Shown here in pieces: positions 36,156 to 46,352 of a stretch of DNA of 64,000 nucleotides (the stretch's first letter is position 1; each line of letters opens with the position of its first letter). Location of the stretch: contig NZ_JAEQ01000002.1 in assembly GCF_000518985.1 (NCBI RefSeq), positions 1 to 64,000 on the forward strand, read 5' to 3'. The translations under genes and the position numbers were made by a program. The notes under the pieces are model-generated. The model searched no databases, was not told the DNA's origin, and worked only from the letters and a program-made list of their open reading frames with translations. This DNA is from Chelativorans sp. J32. Its GTDB lineage: Bacteria > Pseudomonadota > Alphaproteobacteria > Rhizobiales > Rhizobiaceae.

Positions 36156-37346
36156 GTGATGGAGGCCAAAACCGCCTATCTGAGGAGGGACTTCGCCAGG
36201 AGGCGCTGTGGTCAGGGGGTGCCGGTGCACGATTCGATCCTTGGGTTCTTCACGCGGATCTTTGCCGCCATCGGCAAGGGAATCGGCTGGCTGATCTACT
36301 GGCTGGCCTGGCCCTTCATGGCGCTCGGGCGCTGGTTCGTGCGGCGCGGCTGGATTGCACGCGGCATCGTTGGCGGCCTTCTGGTCCTTTTTGTCGGCCT
36401 GTACATCTACTTCTTATGGCAGACGCAGGTGTGGACGGGCTTCAATCCCGATTACGTGCAGGCCTATGACATAGAAAGGCAGGGCGCCGCCCCCGGCGAA
36501 CAGATGCCGGCGGCCGCAGGCCAGCAGGCGCAGAGCTGTGCGCCTTCGGCTATCGCGGAAGTGGCAGCCGATTTGACGGATTTCAACGTCAACCAGAACG
36601 CCTGGATCACCTCGATGATCTTCTACAAGCTGGGCTTTTTCGGCCTCGATTGGGACGACACGCCCTTCTTCGACAACAAGGCCTCTTTCCAGCGGGGTGT
36701 GAACCAGGCTGTGCGGCGCACCACGGTCGAGCTTGTGGATACGCTGGGACGGGTCCGCGGCACATCGCAGATCGACAACGACCTGCAAAAGGCGCGCGAG
36801 AACATGCAGTTCAGCGAGGACGCATGGTATTTCGGCCTCAATCCTTTCGGCCCGAAGACGCCGACCCCGAGTTTTTACCGAAGTGCCATCTCATCGCTGC
36901 GCAGCTTCAACACGCGGCTTGAAAGTTGTCAGGCAACTTTCGATGCACGGGCTGACAATCTGATCCAGTATCTAGATCGCATCGCCGGCGACCTCGGCTC
37001 GACATCGGCGATTCTGCGCGAGCGCTCGGAAAACCATAATGGCGGCTGGCTGGACACGCGGGCGGACGATCGGTTCTGGTTCGCCTATGGCCAGCTCTAT
37101 GGATATTACGGGCTGTTGCATGCCGCGCGCATCGACTTCAACGGCGTCATTGCGCAACGCTCATTGGGTCCGCTCTGGGATCAGACCGAAAGCCAGTTCC
37201 GAGCAGCGCTCAACATCACTCCCTTCATCATCTCCAATGGCCGGGAGGCTGGCTGGATCATGCCCACCCATCTGGCGACCATGGGTTTCTATATCCTGCG
37301 GGCCCGCTCGAATCTCGTTGAATTGAGAGAAGTCCTGGACCGGTGA
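36156..37346 (+). CDS. DUF2333 family membrane protein
   Basis: Up to 396 residues; the start is uncertain, with a GTG at 36219 (VPVHDSILGFFTRIF) as an alternative. One or two N-terminal membrane stretches (IGWLIYWLAWPFMALGRWFV, GIVGGLLVLFVGLYIYFLW) precede a large periplasmic domain with QNAWITSMIFYKLGFFGLDW and NGGWLDTRADDRFWFAYGQL. DUF2333 has no known biochemical activity. It is divergent from tctC and followed 93 nt later by fhs. Confidence 0.82.
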   Translation: MMEAKTAYLRRDFARRRCGQGVPVHDSILGFFTRIFAAIGKGIGWLIYWLAWPFMALGRWFVRRGWIARGIVGGLLVLFVGLYIYFLWQTQVWTGFNPDYVQAYDIERQGAAPGEQMPAAAGQQAQSCAPSAIAEVAADLTDFNVNQNAWITSMIFYKLGFFGLDWDDTPFFDNKASFQRGVNQAVRRTTVELVDTLGRVRGTSQIDNDLQKARENMQFSEDAWYFGLNPFGPKTPTPSFYRSAISSLRSFNTRLESCQATFDARADNLIQYLDRIAGDLGSTSAILRERSENHNGGWLDTRADDRFWFAYGQLYGYYGLLHAARIDFNGVIAQRSLGPLWDQTESQFRAALNITPFIISNGREAGWIMPTHLATMGFYILRARSNLVELREVLDR

Positions 37347-37439
37347 TGCCGGCTCCCGAGGCGCCACGGCCTTTCGGATAGCGAATGCCTGAAGCGCTCC
37401 TTTATGCTATTTGAGGCTGGAGCGGCCGGGAGGAGATTG

Positions 37440-39119
37440 ATGGCGGAAGTCAAGTCGGACATCGAGATCGCGCGCGCAGCGAGAAAAAAGCCGATCCAGG
37501 AAATAGGGGCAAAGCTCGGCATCCCCTCTGAACACCTCCTTCCCTACGGCCACGACAAGGCCAAGGTCTCGGCCGATTTCATCGCCGAGATGCGAAAAAG
37601 ACCTGATGGAAAATTGATCCTGGTGACAGCGATCAATCCGACACCGGCAGGGGAGGGCAAGACCACGACCACCGTCGGCCTTGGCGATGGGCTTAACCGC
37701 ATCGGGAAAAGGGCGATCGTCTGCATCCGGGAAGCGTCCCTCGGTCCCTGCTTCGGCATGAAGGGCGGGGCGGCGGGCGGCGGTTACGCGCAGGTAATCC
37801 CGATGGAGGACATAAATCTCCATTTCACCGGCGATTTTCATGCGATCACCTCGGCCCATAACCTGCTCGCCGCGCTGATCGACAATCACATCTATTGGGG
37901 AAACGAGCTCGGCATTGACACGCGCCGGGTTACCTGGCGGCGTGTGATGGACATGAACGACCGCGCGCTTCGTGACATTGTTTGCTCGCTGGGTGGTGTT
38001 GCGAACGGCTATCCGCGCGAGGCAGGCTTTGACATCACAGTCGCCTCGGAAGTGATGGCGATCCTATGCCTCGCCAAGGACCTGCGCGATCTGGAAGAGC
38101 GTCTCGGTAACATCATCGTCGCCTATCGGCGCGATAAAAGCCCGGTCTTTGCGCGCGACCTCAAGGCAGACGGCGCCATGGCCGTCCTCCTCAAGGAGGC
38201 GCTTCAGCCCAATCTGGTGCAGACGCTCGAGAACAACCCCGCCTTCGTCCATGGCGGCCCGTTCGCCAACATCGCCCATGGCTGCAATTCCGTAATGGCC
38301 ACCACCACGGCATTGAAACTCGCCGACTATGTGGTGACGGAGGCAGGCTTCGGGGCAGATCTGGGCGCGGAGAAATTCTTCGACATCAAATGCAGGAAGA
38401 CGGGGCTGAAGCCTGCGGCCGCTGTTATCGTTGCAACGGTGCGCGCGCTCAAGATGAACGGCGGCGTGAAGAAGGAGGATCTCGGCACGGAGGATGTGAA
38501 GGCGGTTACCAAAGGTTGCGCCAATCTCGGGCGCCACATCGAGAACGTGAAGCAGTTCGGCGTTCCCGCCGTTGTCGCCATCAATCACTTCCACACAGAT
38601 ACTGCTGCCGAAATAGAGGCGGTGAAGGCGTATGTTGCAGCACAAGGCGAGGAGGCGGTGCTCTGCCGGCACTGGGCCGAAGGCTCGGCGGGTATCGAGG
38701 AACTGGCAAAGAGGGTTGTGGATCTGGCCGAAAAGGGTGCGTCGCAATTTGCCCCGCTCTATCCGGACGACATGCCGCTCTTTGAAAAGATCAACACCAT
38801 CGTCCGCCGCATCTATCGGGGCTCCCGCGCGGTGGCCGAGCACAGCGTGCTTTCCCAGCTCGAAAAATGGGAGGAGCAGGGCTACGGCCGTCTGCCGGTC
38901 TGCATGGCCAAAACCCAGTATTCCTTCTCGACGGATCCCAATCTGCGCGGTGCCCCGGTGGACCACGTGGTTCCGGTACGAGAAGTCCGGTTATCCGCCG
39001 GCGCCGGATTCGTGGTCGCGATCTGCGGTGAGATCATGACCATGCCCGGCCTGCCCAGCGTGCCCTCGGCCGAGCGGATATTTCTCAATGAAAGAGGCTA
39101 TATAGAGGGGCTTTCCTGA
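37440..39119 (+). CDS. fhs: Formate-tetrahydrofolate ligase
   Basis: 559 residues from the ATG at 37440 ([20 protein letters not shown]), preceded by AGGAG; full family length. It makes 10-formyl-THF from formate, THF and ATP in one-carbon metabolism. The ATP-binding loop is [19 protein letters not shown]; other conserved segments are [45 protein letters not shown] and AKTQYSFS. It stands alone without folD nearby. Confidence 0.97.
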   Translation: MAEVKSDIEIARAARKKPIQEIGAKLGIPSEHLLPYGHDKAKVSADFIAEMRKRPDGKLILVTAINPTPAGEGKTTTTVGLGDGLNRIGKRAIVCIREASLGPCFGMKGGAAGGGYAQVIPMEDINLHFTGDFHAITSAHNLLAALIDNHIYWGNELGIDTRRVTWRRVMDMNDRALRDIVCSLGGVANGYPREAGFDITVASEVMAILCLAKDLRDLEERLGNIIVAYRRDKSPVFARDLKADGAMAVLLKEALQPNLVQTLENNPAFVHGGPFANIAHGCNSVMATTTALKLADYVVTEAGFGADLGAEKFFDIKCRKTGLKPAAAVIVATVRALKMNGGVKKEDLGTEDVKAVTKGCANLGRHIENVKQFGVPAVVAINHFHTDTAAEIEAVKAYVAAQGEEAVLCRHWAEGSAGIEELAKRVVDLAEKGASQFAPLYPDDMPLFEKINTIVRRIYRGSRAVAEHSVLSQLEKWEEQGYGRLPVCMAKTQYSFSTDPNLRGAPVDHVVPVREVRLSAGAGFVVAICGEIMTMPGLPSVPSAERIFLNERGYIEGLS

Positions 39120-39128
39120 CCAAGGGAA

Positions 39129-39731
39129 TCAAGCCGCGCTCGGACCCGGATCATCGCCTTCCGGGAAGCTGACGCGACCTCTGCCGACCACATGGTCCGC
39201 CTCCCGACTGGTCTCGGCATGGCGCAGGCCCGGATGGATCGCCTCCTCTGCTTCGCGCAGCCTTTCGGTGCGCTCAGGCTGATAGTGGATTGCAGTCACC
39301 TGAAGGATTTCGACCAGGGAAGAGTTGCGCGATATGGCTGCCGTCTGCCCCTCCGCCAAACCCAGCAACGCCAGCCCGCGCATGGTCGTGATCGGCAGAA
39401 AATAGCTCACCGGGCCACCTGAGCGATCCCGGCTGATGATGCGCGTTTCCGGCATGCCATTGCCGAGTCGAAAGCTGATGCGGCTATCGATCGTCACGAC
39501 ATTGTCCGGCATGTCCGCCTTGCAAACGACTTGAGCCGTGTCGAGCTTCTGCCGCAGCAGTGAGGTCATCGCCTCGTCGTGGTCCTGGTGCTCTTCCAGC
39601 ATGCGCCGGAGAATATCAAAATCTTCTTTGGTGAGCGTGCAGCCCGGTCTCTTCCACACGGCAGTCTCCAAACCCCTTGGGGCGGCAGCGCAGAAGCGCT
39701 GCCCCTCGGCTGACGAAGTTGGTGAGGCCAC
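39129..39731 (-). CDS. GreA/GreB-like C-terminal-domain protein
   Basis: 200 residues with the GreA/GreB-type C-terminal FKBP-like fold (VVTIDSRISFRLGNGMPETR, YFLPITTMRGLALLGLAEGQ) after a short N-terminal helix (LTKEDFDILRRMLEEHQDHD). The long anti-pause coiled coil of GreA is missing, as in Rnk, so it may bind RNA polymerase without cleavage activity. Its tail (RLREAEEAIHPG onwards) is an unusual extension. It lies 77 nt after the rnk-like gene on the same strand, suggesting a duplicated pair. The true start may be further in. Confidence 0.75.
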   Translation of the reverse strand: MASPTSSAEGQRFCAAAPRGLETAVWKRPGCTLTKEDFDILRRMLEEHQDHDEAMTSLLRQKLDTAQVVCKADMPDNVVTIDSRISFRLGNGMPETRIISRDRSGGPVSYFLPITTMRGLALLGLAEGQTAAISRNSSLVEILQVTAIHYQPERTERLREAEEAIHPGLRHAETSREADHVVGRGRVSFPEGDDPGPSAA

Positions 39732-39808
39732 CCCTGCGCCAATATTTCCGTGGCGCAGGGGCTAGCTGCCGTTTTGAAGTGAACCCGCGAAGAAGAGCAG
39801 TCTCAGGC

Positions 39809-40216
39809 TCATGGCCTGTTGTCGCCTTCAGGCTCGCCGATATGCGTGATGCTAAGCCGGTGAACGCGGCCGTCGCGCGCCGTCCAATCGATCGTCTGGC
39901 CCACGGAAAGGCCGATAAGCGCCGTACCCACAGGTGTCGTCACCGAAATCTTGCCTTGGGCGATATCGGCCTCTCCCGGATAGACGAGAGTGACGGTCTG
40001 CGGCTCGCCGTCATCGGCGGTATAAGTCAGGGTAGAACCCATCCGCACAACCGAGTCAGGCAAGGCTGCATCCTCCACGATTCGTGCGCGCTCCAGCTCG
40101 CCGATCATGTTTTCGGCGAGAACGGGGTCTCGGTTCTCGATCGCCGTCGCGAGGCCCAGAAGCCTGTCGTGGTCAGTTCTCGAAATGGTGATGCGTGGCT
40201 TGCGCTTATTCTGCAT
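39809..40216 (-). CDS. rnk: Rnk-like regulator of nucleoside diphosphate kinase
   Basis: 135 residues from the ATG at 40216 (MQNKRKPRITISRTDHDRLL), the normal size of Rnk. It has a short N-terminal coiled coil (DPVLAENMIGELERARIVED) and the GreA-like C-terminal domain (VRMGSTLTYTADDGEPQTVT, ISVTTPVGTALIGLSVGQTI). Rnk binds RNA polymerase in competition with GreA/DksA. It is followed by a diverged paralogue. Confidence 0.85.
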   Translation of the reverse strand: MQNKRKPRITISRTDHDRLLGLATAIENRDPVLAENMIGELERARIVEDAALPDSVVRMGSTLTYTADDGEPQTVTLVYPGEADIAQGKISVTTPVGTALIGLSVGQTIDWTARDGRVHRLSITHIGEPEGDNRP

Positions 40217-40439
40217 AGGGTCATCCGTAACTCCGGGCTTGCCCGGATTTGTTCTTGTTTTGCTGGATGCGCCTGCTGCGAATTTGCCGATCAGAACCGG
40301 CCATCGCGCCCCCGTGGTCCGGGGGCGCACAGCCCGAACCCGGGGTTAGTGTCCAGCGATGGGACACACCCGAAAGAGGAAGGACTGGCGAAGTTCGATC
40401 ATGCTCATAAGGTTAAGTTGGGCTAGCGGTGCGCCAATG

Positions 40440-41567
40440 TCAAGGACGGTGGGCAAAGGGAGTATGCCGTGGCCTCCCGAAGCGGAAACCCTCCGGCATG
40501 GCTGCTCGAACCATCATCATTTCGCCGATCGTCTCATGGGTGAGAAGACCTACCAGGCGCCCGCTGCTGTCGATGACTGCTACCGCGGGGGCGTTCTTCT
40601 CCTGCATGAGCCTGAAGCCCTCAGTCAGGTTCTGACGTCGATGGACCTTTGGCACATCGGTGCGCATCACGCTCACCACCGGAGCGTCCGGCCCGGTTTC
40701 CTTCAGCGCCAGGATCATGTCGTTACGGGTAAGCAGGCCGGATAGGTGACCATCGGCATCAAGCACCGGAAACTCGGTCTGCGTGGTCGCGAGCAAGCGG
40801 TCGATCGCCTCGGCGATGGTTGCCGATCGTTCCAGTGCGGCGAATTCCGTCACCATCACGTCGCTGGTCAGAACGCTGTTGGCGATATCACGTATCTGCG
40901 CGTTCTGAGCTTCGGCAGCTGCTGCCAGATAGACGAAGATTCCGATGAAGATCAGAAGCGGGTTGTAGAAGAGGCCGAGAAAGCCGAACAGGAATGCCAG
41001 TCCCTGGCCGATATTGGCCGCGATCTGCGTCGCCCGCGCCCATGTCATCCGCGTCGCCAGGATGGCGCGCAGCACCCGTCCCCCGTCCATCGGAAAGGCA
41101 GGGATCATGTTGAAGAGCACGAGGAAAATATTCACGCCGGCAAGCCGGACGAGGAAATTCACCCTCGGATCCTCGACCTGCATCATCTGTTCTGCGCCGA
41201 CCGTTCCGCCGAGTGCGATGAGAATGACGCCGGCGATTACGACATTGACCAGCGGGCCGGCCACAGCGATCACGAATTCCTGGCCAGGCTCCTCCGGCAT
41301 GCGCTCGAGCCGCGCCAGGCCGCCTATGGGAAGGAGCGTTATATCGGGCGTCTTTATGCCGTAGCGCCGGGCCGCCAGCGCGTGACCGAACTCATGCAGC
41401 ACTACACACGCAAAGACCGCTATGATGAAGGCCACGCCTTCCCAAGCTGCGGATGACCCTCCGATCCGGTAATGCATGAACCAGATCCAGACGAGAAGCA
41501 GGAGGAAGGTGATATGCACGCGAACAACGGTGCCGCCGAACTTACCGATGCTGAACGACCAGGTCAT
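40440..41567 (-). CDS. Site-2 protease family metalloprotease with CBS domains
   Basis: 375 residues from the ATG at 41567 (MTWSFSIGKFGGTVVRVHIT). Zinc-binding HEFGH (H58, H62) lies in a membrane helix; the second motif FNMIPAFPMDGGRVLRA supplies the third ligand. After about six membrane segments come two CBS domains (VMVTEFAALERSATIAEAID, FPVLDADGHLSGLLTRNDMI; VMRTDVPKVHRRQNLTEGFR), which usually sense adenine nucleotides. Intramembrane proteolysis of an unknown substrate is expected. Divergent from the PAP2 gene with 95 nt between. Confidence 0.9.
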   Translation of the reverse strand: MTWSFSIGKFGGTVVRVHITFLLLLVWIWFMHYRIGGSSAAWEGVAFIIAVFACVVLHEFGHALAARRYGIKTPDITLLPIGGLARLERMPEEPGQEFVIAVAGPLVNVVIAGVILIALGGTVGAEQMMQVEDPRVNFLVRLAGVNIFLVLFNMIPAFPMDGGRVLRAILATRMTWARATQIAANIGQGLAFLFGFLGLFYNPLLIFIGIFVYLAAAAEAQNAQIRDIANSVLTSDVMVTEFAALERSATIAEAIDRLLATTQTEFPVLDADGHLSGLLTRNDMILALKETGPDAPVVSVMRTDVPKVHRRQNLTEGFRLMQEKNAPAVAVIDSSGRLVGLLTHETIGEMMMVRAAMPEGFRFGRPRHTPFAHRP

Positions 41568-41662
41568 GATGCCGCGCCCCTGCCGTAATGGACGTGAATA
41601 CATATCAGAAGACATTTGGAACCACGTTATTATTTTCAAGCCATTGACGCGATGGAGGGGTA

Positions 41663-42400
41663 ATGCAGTTTGATTCCGCCACGTTGATCGAACGGGCGAC
41701 GCGCATCGTTCGGGGCATGCAATGGCGGCCGCAGGCGGTCGTTCCCGTGGCCGTGACCGGCATCATGGGGCTGGGGCTCTACATTTTCCTCGCAATGGCC
41801 AGTGAGATGGCTGAAGGTGAATTGCGGGAATGGGATGAGCACTTCTTTCTCGCCTTCCGCAACCCGGCAAATACGGCCGATCCGCTCGGTCCACCATGGC
41901 TGGAGGAGGCGGCTCTGGAGATAACGGCGCTCGGCGGCTATACGCTCATCGTTCTCGCCCTCGCCATCGTCGTTGGGCTCCTGATCGTCACGAATCGCTA
42001 CGGTCCGGCACTTTACGCAATCCTGTCCGTCGGCACGGGGTCGCTTGCATCCTTCCTCTTCAAACAATTCTATGATCGGCCGAGGCCCGATCTCGTGCCC
42101 CAACTTGATATCGTGCACACCGCAAGCTTCCCGAGCGGACATGCGATGGTGACGACCGTCGCCTATCTGACGCTCGCAGCACTCGTCATCCGCTTCTTCG
42201 AGGATCTGCGCGTGCGCATCTATGTGGTGAGCGTTGCGATCTTCATCTCCGTCGTGGTCGGGATCAGCCGCATCTATCTGGGCGTTCACTGGCCAAGCGA
42301 CGTTGTCGCCGGCTGGGCTCTTGGCGTCGCCTGGGCAAGCCTCGCCTGGCTCGTGGTGGCGGGGCTGCAATTCGCAAGGCGGCGGAAAACGCGCGGATAA
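41663..42400 (+). CDS. PAP2-family membrane phosphatase
   Basis: 245 residues, about six membrane helices. All three acid-phosphatase motifs are present: KQFYDRPRPDL (KxxxxxxRP), SFPSGHAM (PSGH) and SRIYLGVHWPSDVVAG (SRxxxxxHxxxD). It probably dephosphorylates a lipid such as undecaprenyl pyrophosphate or phosphatidylglycerol phosphate. The exact substrate is not readable. A terminator-like hairpin follows. Confidence 0.9.
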   Translation: MQFDSATLIERATRIVRGMQWRPQAVVPVAVTGIMGLGLYIFLAMASEMAEGELREWDEHFFLAFRNPANTADPLGPPWLEEAALEITALGGYTLIVLALAIVVGLLIVTNRYGPALYAILSVGTGSLASFLFKQFYDRPRPDLVPQLDIVHTASFPSGHAMVTTVAYLTLAALVIRFFEDLRVRIYVVSVAIFISVVVGISRIYLGVHWPSDVVAGWALGVAWASLAWLVVAGLQFARRRKTRG

Positions 42401-42430
42401 CTCCCGCTGCCCGGCCCCTCAGGCGGAGAA

Positions 42431-42448
42431 GGCCGCTGTAAAGCGGCC
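42431..42448 (+). terminator. Terminator-like hairpin after the PAP2 gene
   Basis: GGCCGCT-GTAA-AGCGGCC, extendable with flanking GAGAA/TCTC bases, followed by TCTCCTTCTCC rather than a pure T run. It lies between two convergent genes and could serve both. Confidence 0.65.
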
Positions 42449-42460
42449 TCTCCTTCTCCT

Positions 42461-42892
42461 CTACTTTGTTTGCTTGAGCCGTTCTTTCGCAGGCACGCGA
42501 TCGTTGACGTATCGCGTTTCTTCCCAGGAATTCGGCTTCAGGGGAAAGCCTACGGACTTGATCTTGAAGCCGATCGGGCGTCCCTCCACGCAACTGGCGA
42601 CGAGACGGTGCTGGCCGTCCTGCAGAAACAATCGGCCGTCCCGGTGCCTGTATACCGTCGCGACGAATTTGAGCTTTGGATCGGCCTGCAGAGCTTCCCG
42701 TTTTTCCGCGAGGACGCTTTCGATGACTTCCTCTTGCGCCGGCGAAGGAAATTCGGATCGGTCGGGCAGGCTATTTGAAGCCGGCTTTTTCTGATCCCTG
42801 AACGGGCGCCCCACCGGGGAGCCGCCGATTTGAGAACAATCGAAGTAGACGATCCCCGCGGACGGCCCGGGGGCTATGCTAGTGGGTACCAT
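42461..42892 (-). CDS. ParB/DGQHR-motif protein of unknown function
   Basis: 143 residues. The central segment FVATVYRHRDGRLFLQDGQH followed by RLVAS carries the D-G-Q-H-R signature shared by ParB-like N-terminal domains and DGQHR proteins, which bind or hydrolyse nucleotides. It is preceded by a helical stretch (QEEVIESVLAEKREALQADP). There is no helix-turn-helix. It lies directly upstream of the trp leader, on the opposite strand. Function unknown. Confidence 0.65.
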   Translation of the reverse strand: MVPTSIAPGPSAGIVYFDCSQIGGSPVGRPFRDQKKPASNSLPDRSEFPSPAQEEVIESVLAEKREALQADPKLKFVATVYRHRDGRLFLQDGQHRLVASCVEGRPIGFKIKSVGFPLKPNSWEETRYVNDRVPAKERLKQTK

Positions 42893-43078
42893 TTTTGGGC
42901 CTCTTTAGAATTTCTGTTTCGCACCCGGACGGTTTAGCAGGGTGCGTGACGGAAGAAGAATTCGGTTCTGGTTATGCTCTTCATGTACGATTGCCGCCGT
43001 CCTCCTAAAGCCCGCCTCGCATGGCAGGGATGACGAAAGCGGTTGCGCAGGACCCCGTTCGCGGCTATGGAGATCGCC

Positions 43079-43123
43079 ATGATTACGGTTCTGAACGCAA
43101 AGCTTTGGTGGTGGGCCCGCTAG
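43079..43123 (+). CDS. trpL: trp operon leader peptide TrpL
   Basis: 14 residues, MITVLNAKLWWWAR, with three consecutive tryptophan codons near the end; GGAG at 43069-43072 is the ribosome-binding site. Ribosome stalling at TGG-TGG-TGG under tryptophan shortage decides the folding of the following RNA. Similar WWW leaders precede trpE(G) in rhizobia such as Sinorhizobium. Confidence 0.95.
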   Translation: MITVLNAKLWWWAR

Positions 43124-43124
43124 A

Positions 43125-43191
43125 CAGCGGCCGGCTTGCTTTGTGACTAAAGTGGATGGTGGCCGCAGGTGAAAGCCGGGCGGCCATTTTT
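43125..43191 (+). promoter_or_regulatory. Tryptophan attenuator (antiterminator and terminator)
   Basis: Terminator: TGGCCGC (43160-43166) pairs with GCGGCCA (43180-43186) and is followed by TTTTT. The stretch AGCGGCCGGC (about 43125-43134) after the leader stop can pair with GGCCGC of the terminator's 5' arm, forming the alternative antiterminator when the ribosome stalls at the Trp codons. Confidence 0.88.
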
Positions 43192-43231
43192 AGTTTGGAC
43201 TTCCCGGCCCACCTCGAAACGGGAGCAGAAC

Positions 43232-45421
43232 ATGAGCTTGGAAGTCTTGGAAGACGGCAGGGAGCGCCTTGAGACGGCTGGTGGGATCACCATCACGCGC
43301 TCGCGCACGGAAGTGATCTATAGCGGCGCGATCGACGCATATGTCGATGCGCTCGACAGCCGCCGAGGGGCGGTGTTCTCCTCCAATTACGAGTATCCGG
43401 GCCGCTACACCCGCTGGGATACGGCGATTATAGATCCGCCGCTCGCAATTTCGGCTCGGGGCCGCGCGATGAAGATCGAAGCCCTGAACACGCGCGGCGA
43501 GGTGATGCTGCCGGCCATCAGCCGTGCGGTCGAGACGTTGCCCGACGTGACCGTCTCGGAACAACGTCCGCAATTGGTCAGGATCAGCGTAGCCGAGCCG
43601 GCGGATGTTTTTGCCGAGGAGGAGCGCTCCCGCGTTCCCTCTGTTTTCACCGTGCTTCGGGCCATCACGAACCTGTTCCATACCGAAGATGACAGCAATC
43701 TCGGTCTTTATGGGGCTTTCGGCTATGATCTCGCCTTCCAGTTCGATCCGGTAAAGCTCAGCCTGGATCGGCCTGAAGGCCAGCGCGATCTCGTCCTGTA
43801 CCTGCCGGATGAAATCCTCGTCGTCGACCATTATGCGGCCAAGGCTTGGCGCGACCGTTATGACTATGCCGGCGACGGTTTCTCCACTGAGGATCTAGCG
43901 CGCGAAGCCAGATCGGAGCCCTTCACGCAGAGCGCCCGCGTGCCGCCGCGCGGGGATCATCAACCCGGCGAATATGCGCGACTTGTGGAACGGGCGAAGG
44001 AGAGCTTCAGGCGCGGCGACCTCTTCGAGGTCGTGCCGGGACAGATGTTCTTCGAGCGCTGTCAGAGCCTGCCTTCGGCGATCTGCCGCAGACTTAAGCA
44101 GATCAATCCTTCTCCCTATTCCTTCTTCATCAATCTCGGCGAGCAGGAATATCTGATCGGCGCTTCCCCCGAAATGTTCGTGCGCGTTTCGGGCCGTCGG
44201 GTGGAAACCTGCCCGATCTCAGGCACCATCAAGCGCGGCGAGGATGCGATTTCGGACTCCGAGCAGATCCTGAAGCTGCTCAACTCGAAAAAGGACGAGT
44301 CAGAGCTTACCATGTGTTCCGATGTCGACCGCAACGACAAGAGCCGCGTGTGCGAGCCGGGATCGGTGCGTGTGATCGGTCGTCGGCAGATCGAGATGTA
44401 TTCTCGCCTGATCCACACGGTGGACCATATCGAAGGACGGCTGCGCGAAGGTATGGACGCCTATGATGCCTTCCTGAGCCATGCCTGGGCCGTGACGGTC
44501 ACAGGCGCGCCAAAACTCTGGGCCATGCGCTTCATCGAGCAAAACGAGAAGAGCCCGCGCGCATGGTATGGTGGTGCGGTCGGCATGATGCATTTCAACG
44601 GCGATATGAACACCGGCTTGACGTTGCGTACGATCCGCATCAAGGACGGCATTGCCGAGGTGCGCGCCGGTGCCACGCTTCTCTACGATTCCGACGGAGA
44701 GGAAGAGGAAGCCGAGACGGAGCTGAAGGCTTCCGCGATGCTTTCAGCGATCCGCGAGGCGGGAAGGACGAATATGTCGAGCGAAGCCAAGGAAACCGCG
44801 CGCGTGGGGGAGGGCGTGAAGATCCTCCTCGTCGACCACGAGGATTCGTTTGTTCACACGCTTGCCAACTATTTCCGGCAGACGGGTGCCGAAGTGACCA
44901 CCGTGCGCACGCCTGTAGCCGACAGCGTTTTCGACCGGGTGGATCCCGACCTGGTCGTCCTGTCTCCTGGACCTGGCACGCCGGATGATTTCGATTGCAC
45001 CGCTACCATCAAGAAGGCACGCAGCCGCGACCTGCCGATCTTCGGCGTCTGCCTCGGCCTGCAAGCGCTTGTCGTTGCCTATGGCGGCGAACTGCGCCAT
45101 TTGCACGAGCCGATGCACGGCAAGCCATCCCGCATACGCACGGGCCACAACAGCCTCATCTTTTCCGGCCTGCCGCAGGAGGTGACCGTTGGGCGATACC
45201 ACTCTATCTTCGCTGATCCGGTGAGGTTGCCGAAGTCATTCGTGGTGACGGCGGAAACCGACGACGGCGTTGTGATGGCGATCGAACACGAGAGCGAGCC
45301 AGTAGCCGCGGTTCAGTTCCATCCCGAATCCATCATGACGCTCGGGCATAATGCCGGTATGAGGATGATCGAGAACGTCGTGGCGCATATGCCGCGAAAG
45401 ATGAAGGTGAAGGCGGCCTGA
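43232..45421 (+). CDS. trpE(G): Fused anthranilate synthase TrpE(G)
   Basis: 729 residues from the ATG at 43232 ([20 protein letters not shown]), with GGGAGCAG upstream. The N-terminal two thirds are the chorismate-using TrpE component ([55 protein letters not shown]). The last about 190 residues are the TrpG glutaminase with catalytic Cys in [10 protein letters not shown] and His-Glu in QFHPESIMT. The fusion makes anthranilate from chorismate and glutamine and is typical of Rhizobiales. Controlled by the attenuator just upstream; no other trp gene follows. Confidence 0.97.
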   Translation: MSLEVLEDGRERLETAGGITITRSRTEVIYSGAIDAYVDALDSRRGAVFSSNYEYPGRYTRWDTAIIDPPLAISARGRAMKIEALNTRGEVMLPAISRAVETLPDVTVSEQRPQLVRISVAEPADVFAEEERSRVPSVFTVLRAITNLFHTEDDSNLGLYGAFGYDLAFQFDPVKLSLDRPEGQRDLVLYLPDEILVVDHYAAKAWRDRYDYAGDGFSTEDLAREARSEPFTQSARVPPRGDHQPGEYARLVERAKESFRRGDLFEVVPGQMFFERCQSLPSAICRRLKQINPSPYSFFINLGEQEYLIGASPEMFVRVSGRRVETCPISGTIKRGEDAISDSEQILKLLNSKKDESELTMCSDVDRNDKSRVCEPGSVRVIGRRQIEMYSRLIHTVDHIEGRLREGMDAYDAFLSHAWAVTVTGAPKLWAMRFIEQNEKSPRAWYGGAVGMMHFNGDMNTGLTLRTIRIKDGIAEVRAGATLLYDSDGEEEEAETELKASAMLSAIREAGRTNMSSEAKETARVGEGVKILLVDHEDSFVHTLANYFRQTGAEVTTVRTPVADSVFDRVDPDLVVLSPGPGTPDDFDCTATIKKARSRDLPIFGVCLGLQALVVAYGGELRHLHEPMHGKPSRIRTGHNSLIFSGLPQEVTVGRYHSIFADPVRLPKSFVVTAETDDGVVMAIEHESEPVAAVQFHPESIMTLGHNAGMRMIENVVAHMPRKMKVKAA

Positions 45422-45466
45422 GTGCCGCCTTCAATTACGCCCAGTACAAAGACCCAGCCCGAATTC

Positions 45467-46348
45467 ATGCCGCAAGCGTCACACCTCCAAAGGCTTTCCT
45501 ATTGGACGATCATTGTCGGGGTTGTCATTCTCGGGTTGAAGTTCCTGGCCTGGTGGATGACGGGGTCCGTGGCCCTGCTCTCGGACGCGATGGAGTCCAT
45601 CGTCAATGTGGTCGCATCAGTGGTGACGTGGTACGCGATCCGCGTTTCACACATGCCTGCGGACGAGAACCATCCTTTCGGCCATCACAAGGCCGAATAT
45701 TTTTCGGCGGTGCTCGAGGGGGTGCTGATCGTTCTCGCGGCACTCCTTATCATCCGCGAAGCAGTTCTGGCATTCCTCAGTCTTCACGCGATCGAAGCGC
45801 CGGTTGCGGGATTGGCGATCAACGCCCTGGCGGCAATCGGGAACGGACTCTGGGCAGCCATCCTCATGCGCGAAGGGCGCAAGGCGCGTTCCCCGGCCCT
45901 TGTCGCCGACGGCCGCCATCTGTGGACCGACGTCGTCACCTCGATTGGCGTCATTGCCGGGTTGGTGCTGGCCCTATCGACGGGCTGGCTCTGGCTCGAC
46001 CCGCTGATCGCGATCATTGTAGCCGTCAACATCATCTGGCACGGTTGGCAGATGCTGAGCTCTTCGGTGCAGGGTCTTATGGATGTGGCCGTCGACCCCG
46101 CAGGGATAGCAGAGATCGAGCGTATCATTTCGGCGAACAGCGAAGGCGCCCTGGAATTCCACGATCTGAAGACAAGAGAAGCGGGTAGGGCCCGCTTCAT
46201 CGAGTTTCATCTCGTCGTGCCTTCGGAAATGACGGTCGAACGCTCGCACAATATCTGCGACCGGATCGAGCATGCGCTGGCGAAGACGATCCCGGGATCA
46301 CGCGTGGTCATCCATGTGGAGCCCGCGCATAAGGCCAAGCACGCCTAG
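45467..46348 (+). CDS. Cation diffusion facilitator (divalent metal exporter)
   Basis: 293 residues from the ATG at 45467; a GTG directly after the trpE(G) stop (45422) is in frame and would add 15 residues and couple the two genes. Six membrane helices; metal-site aspartates in LLSDAMESIVN and DGRHLWTDVVTS, with HPFGHHKAEYFSAVLEGVLI in between as in FieF-type exporters. The C-terminal cytoplasmic dimer domain ends in EPAHKAKHA. Metal (Zn, Fe, Mn or Cd) unknown. Confidence 0.9.
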   Translation: MPQASHLQRLSYWTIIVGVVILGLKFLAWWMTGSVALLSDAMESIVNVVASVVTWYAIRVSHMPADENHPFGHHKAEYFSAVLEGVLIVLAALLIIREAVLAFLSLHAIEAPVAGLAINALAAIGNGLWAAILMREGRKARSPALVADGRHLWTDVVTSIGVIAGLVLALSTGWLWLDPLIAIIVAVNIIWHGWQMLSSSVQGLMDVAVDPAGIAEIERIISANSEGALEFHDLKTREAGRARFIEFHLVVPSEMTVERSHNICDRIEHALAKTIPGSRVVIHVEPAHKAKHA

Positions 46349-46352
46349 CGTA

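Noticed and set aside
38064-38966. A 300-codon minus-strand frame
   Set aside because: Antisense to fhs, no family features.
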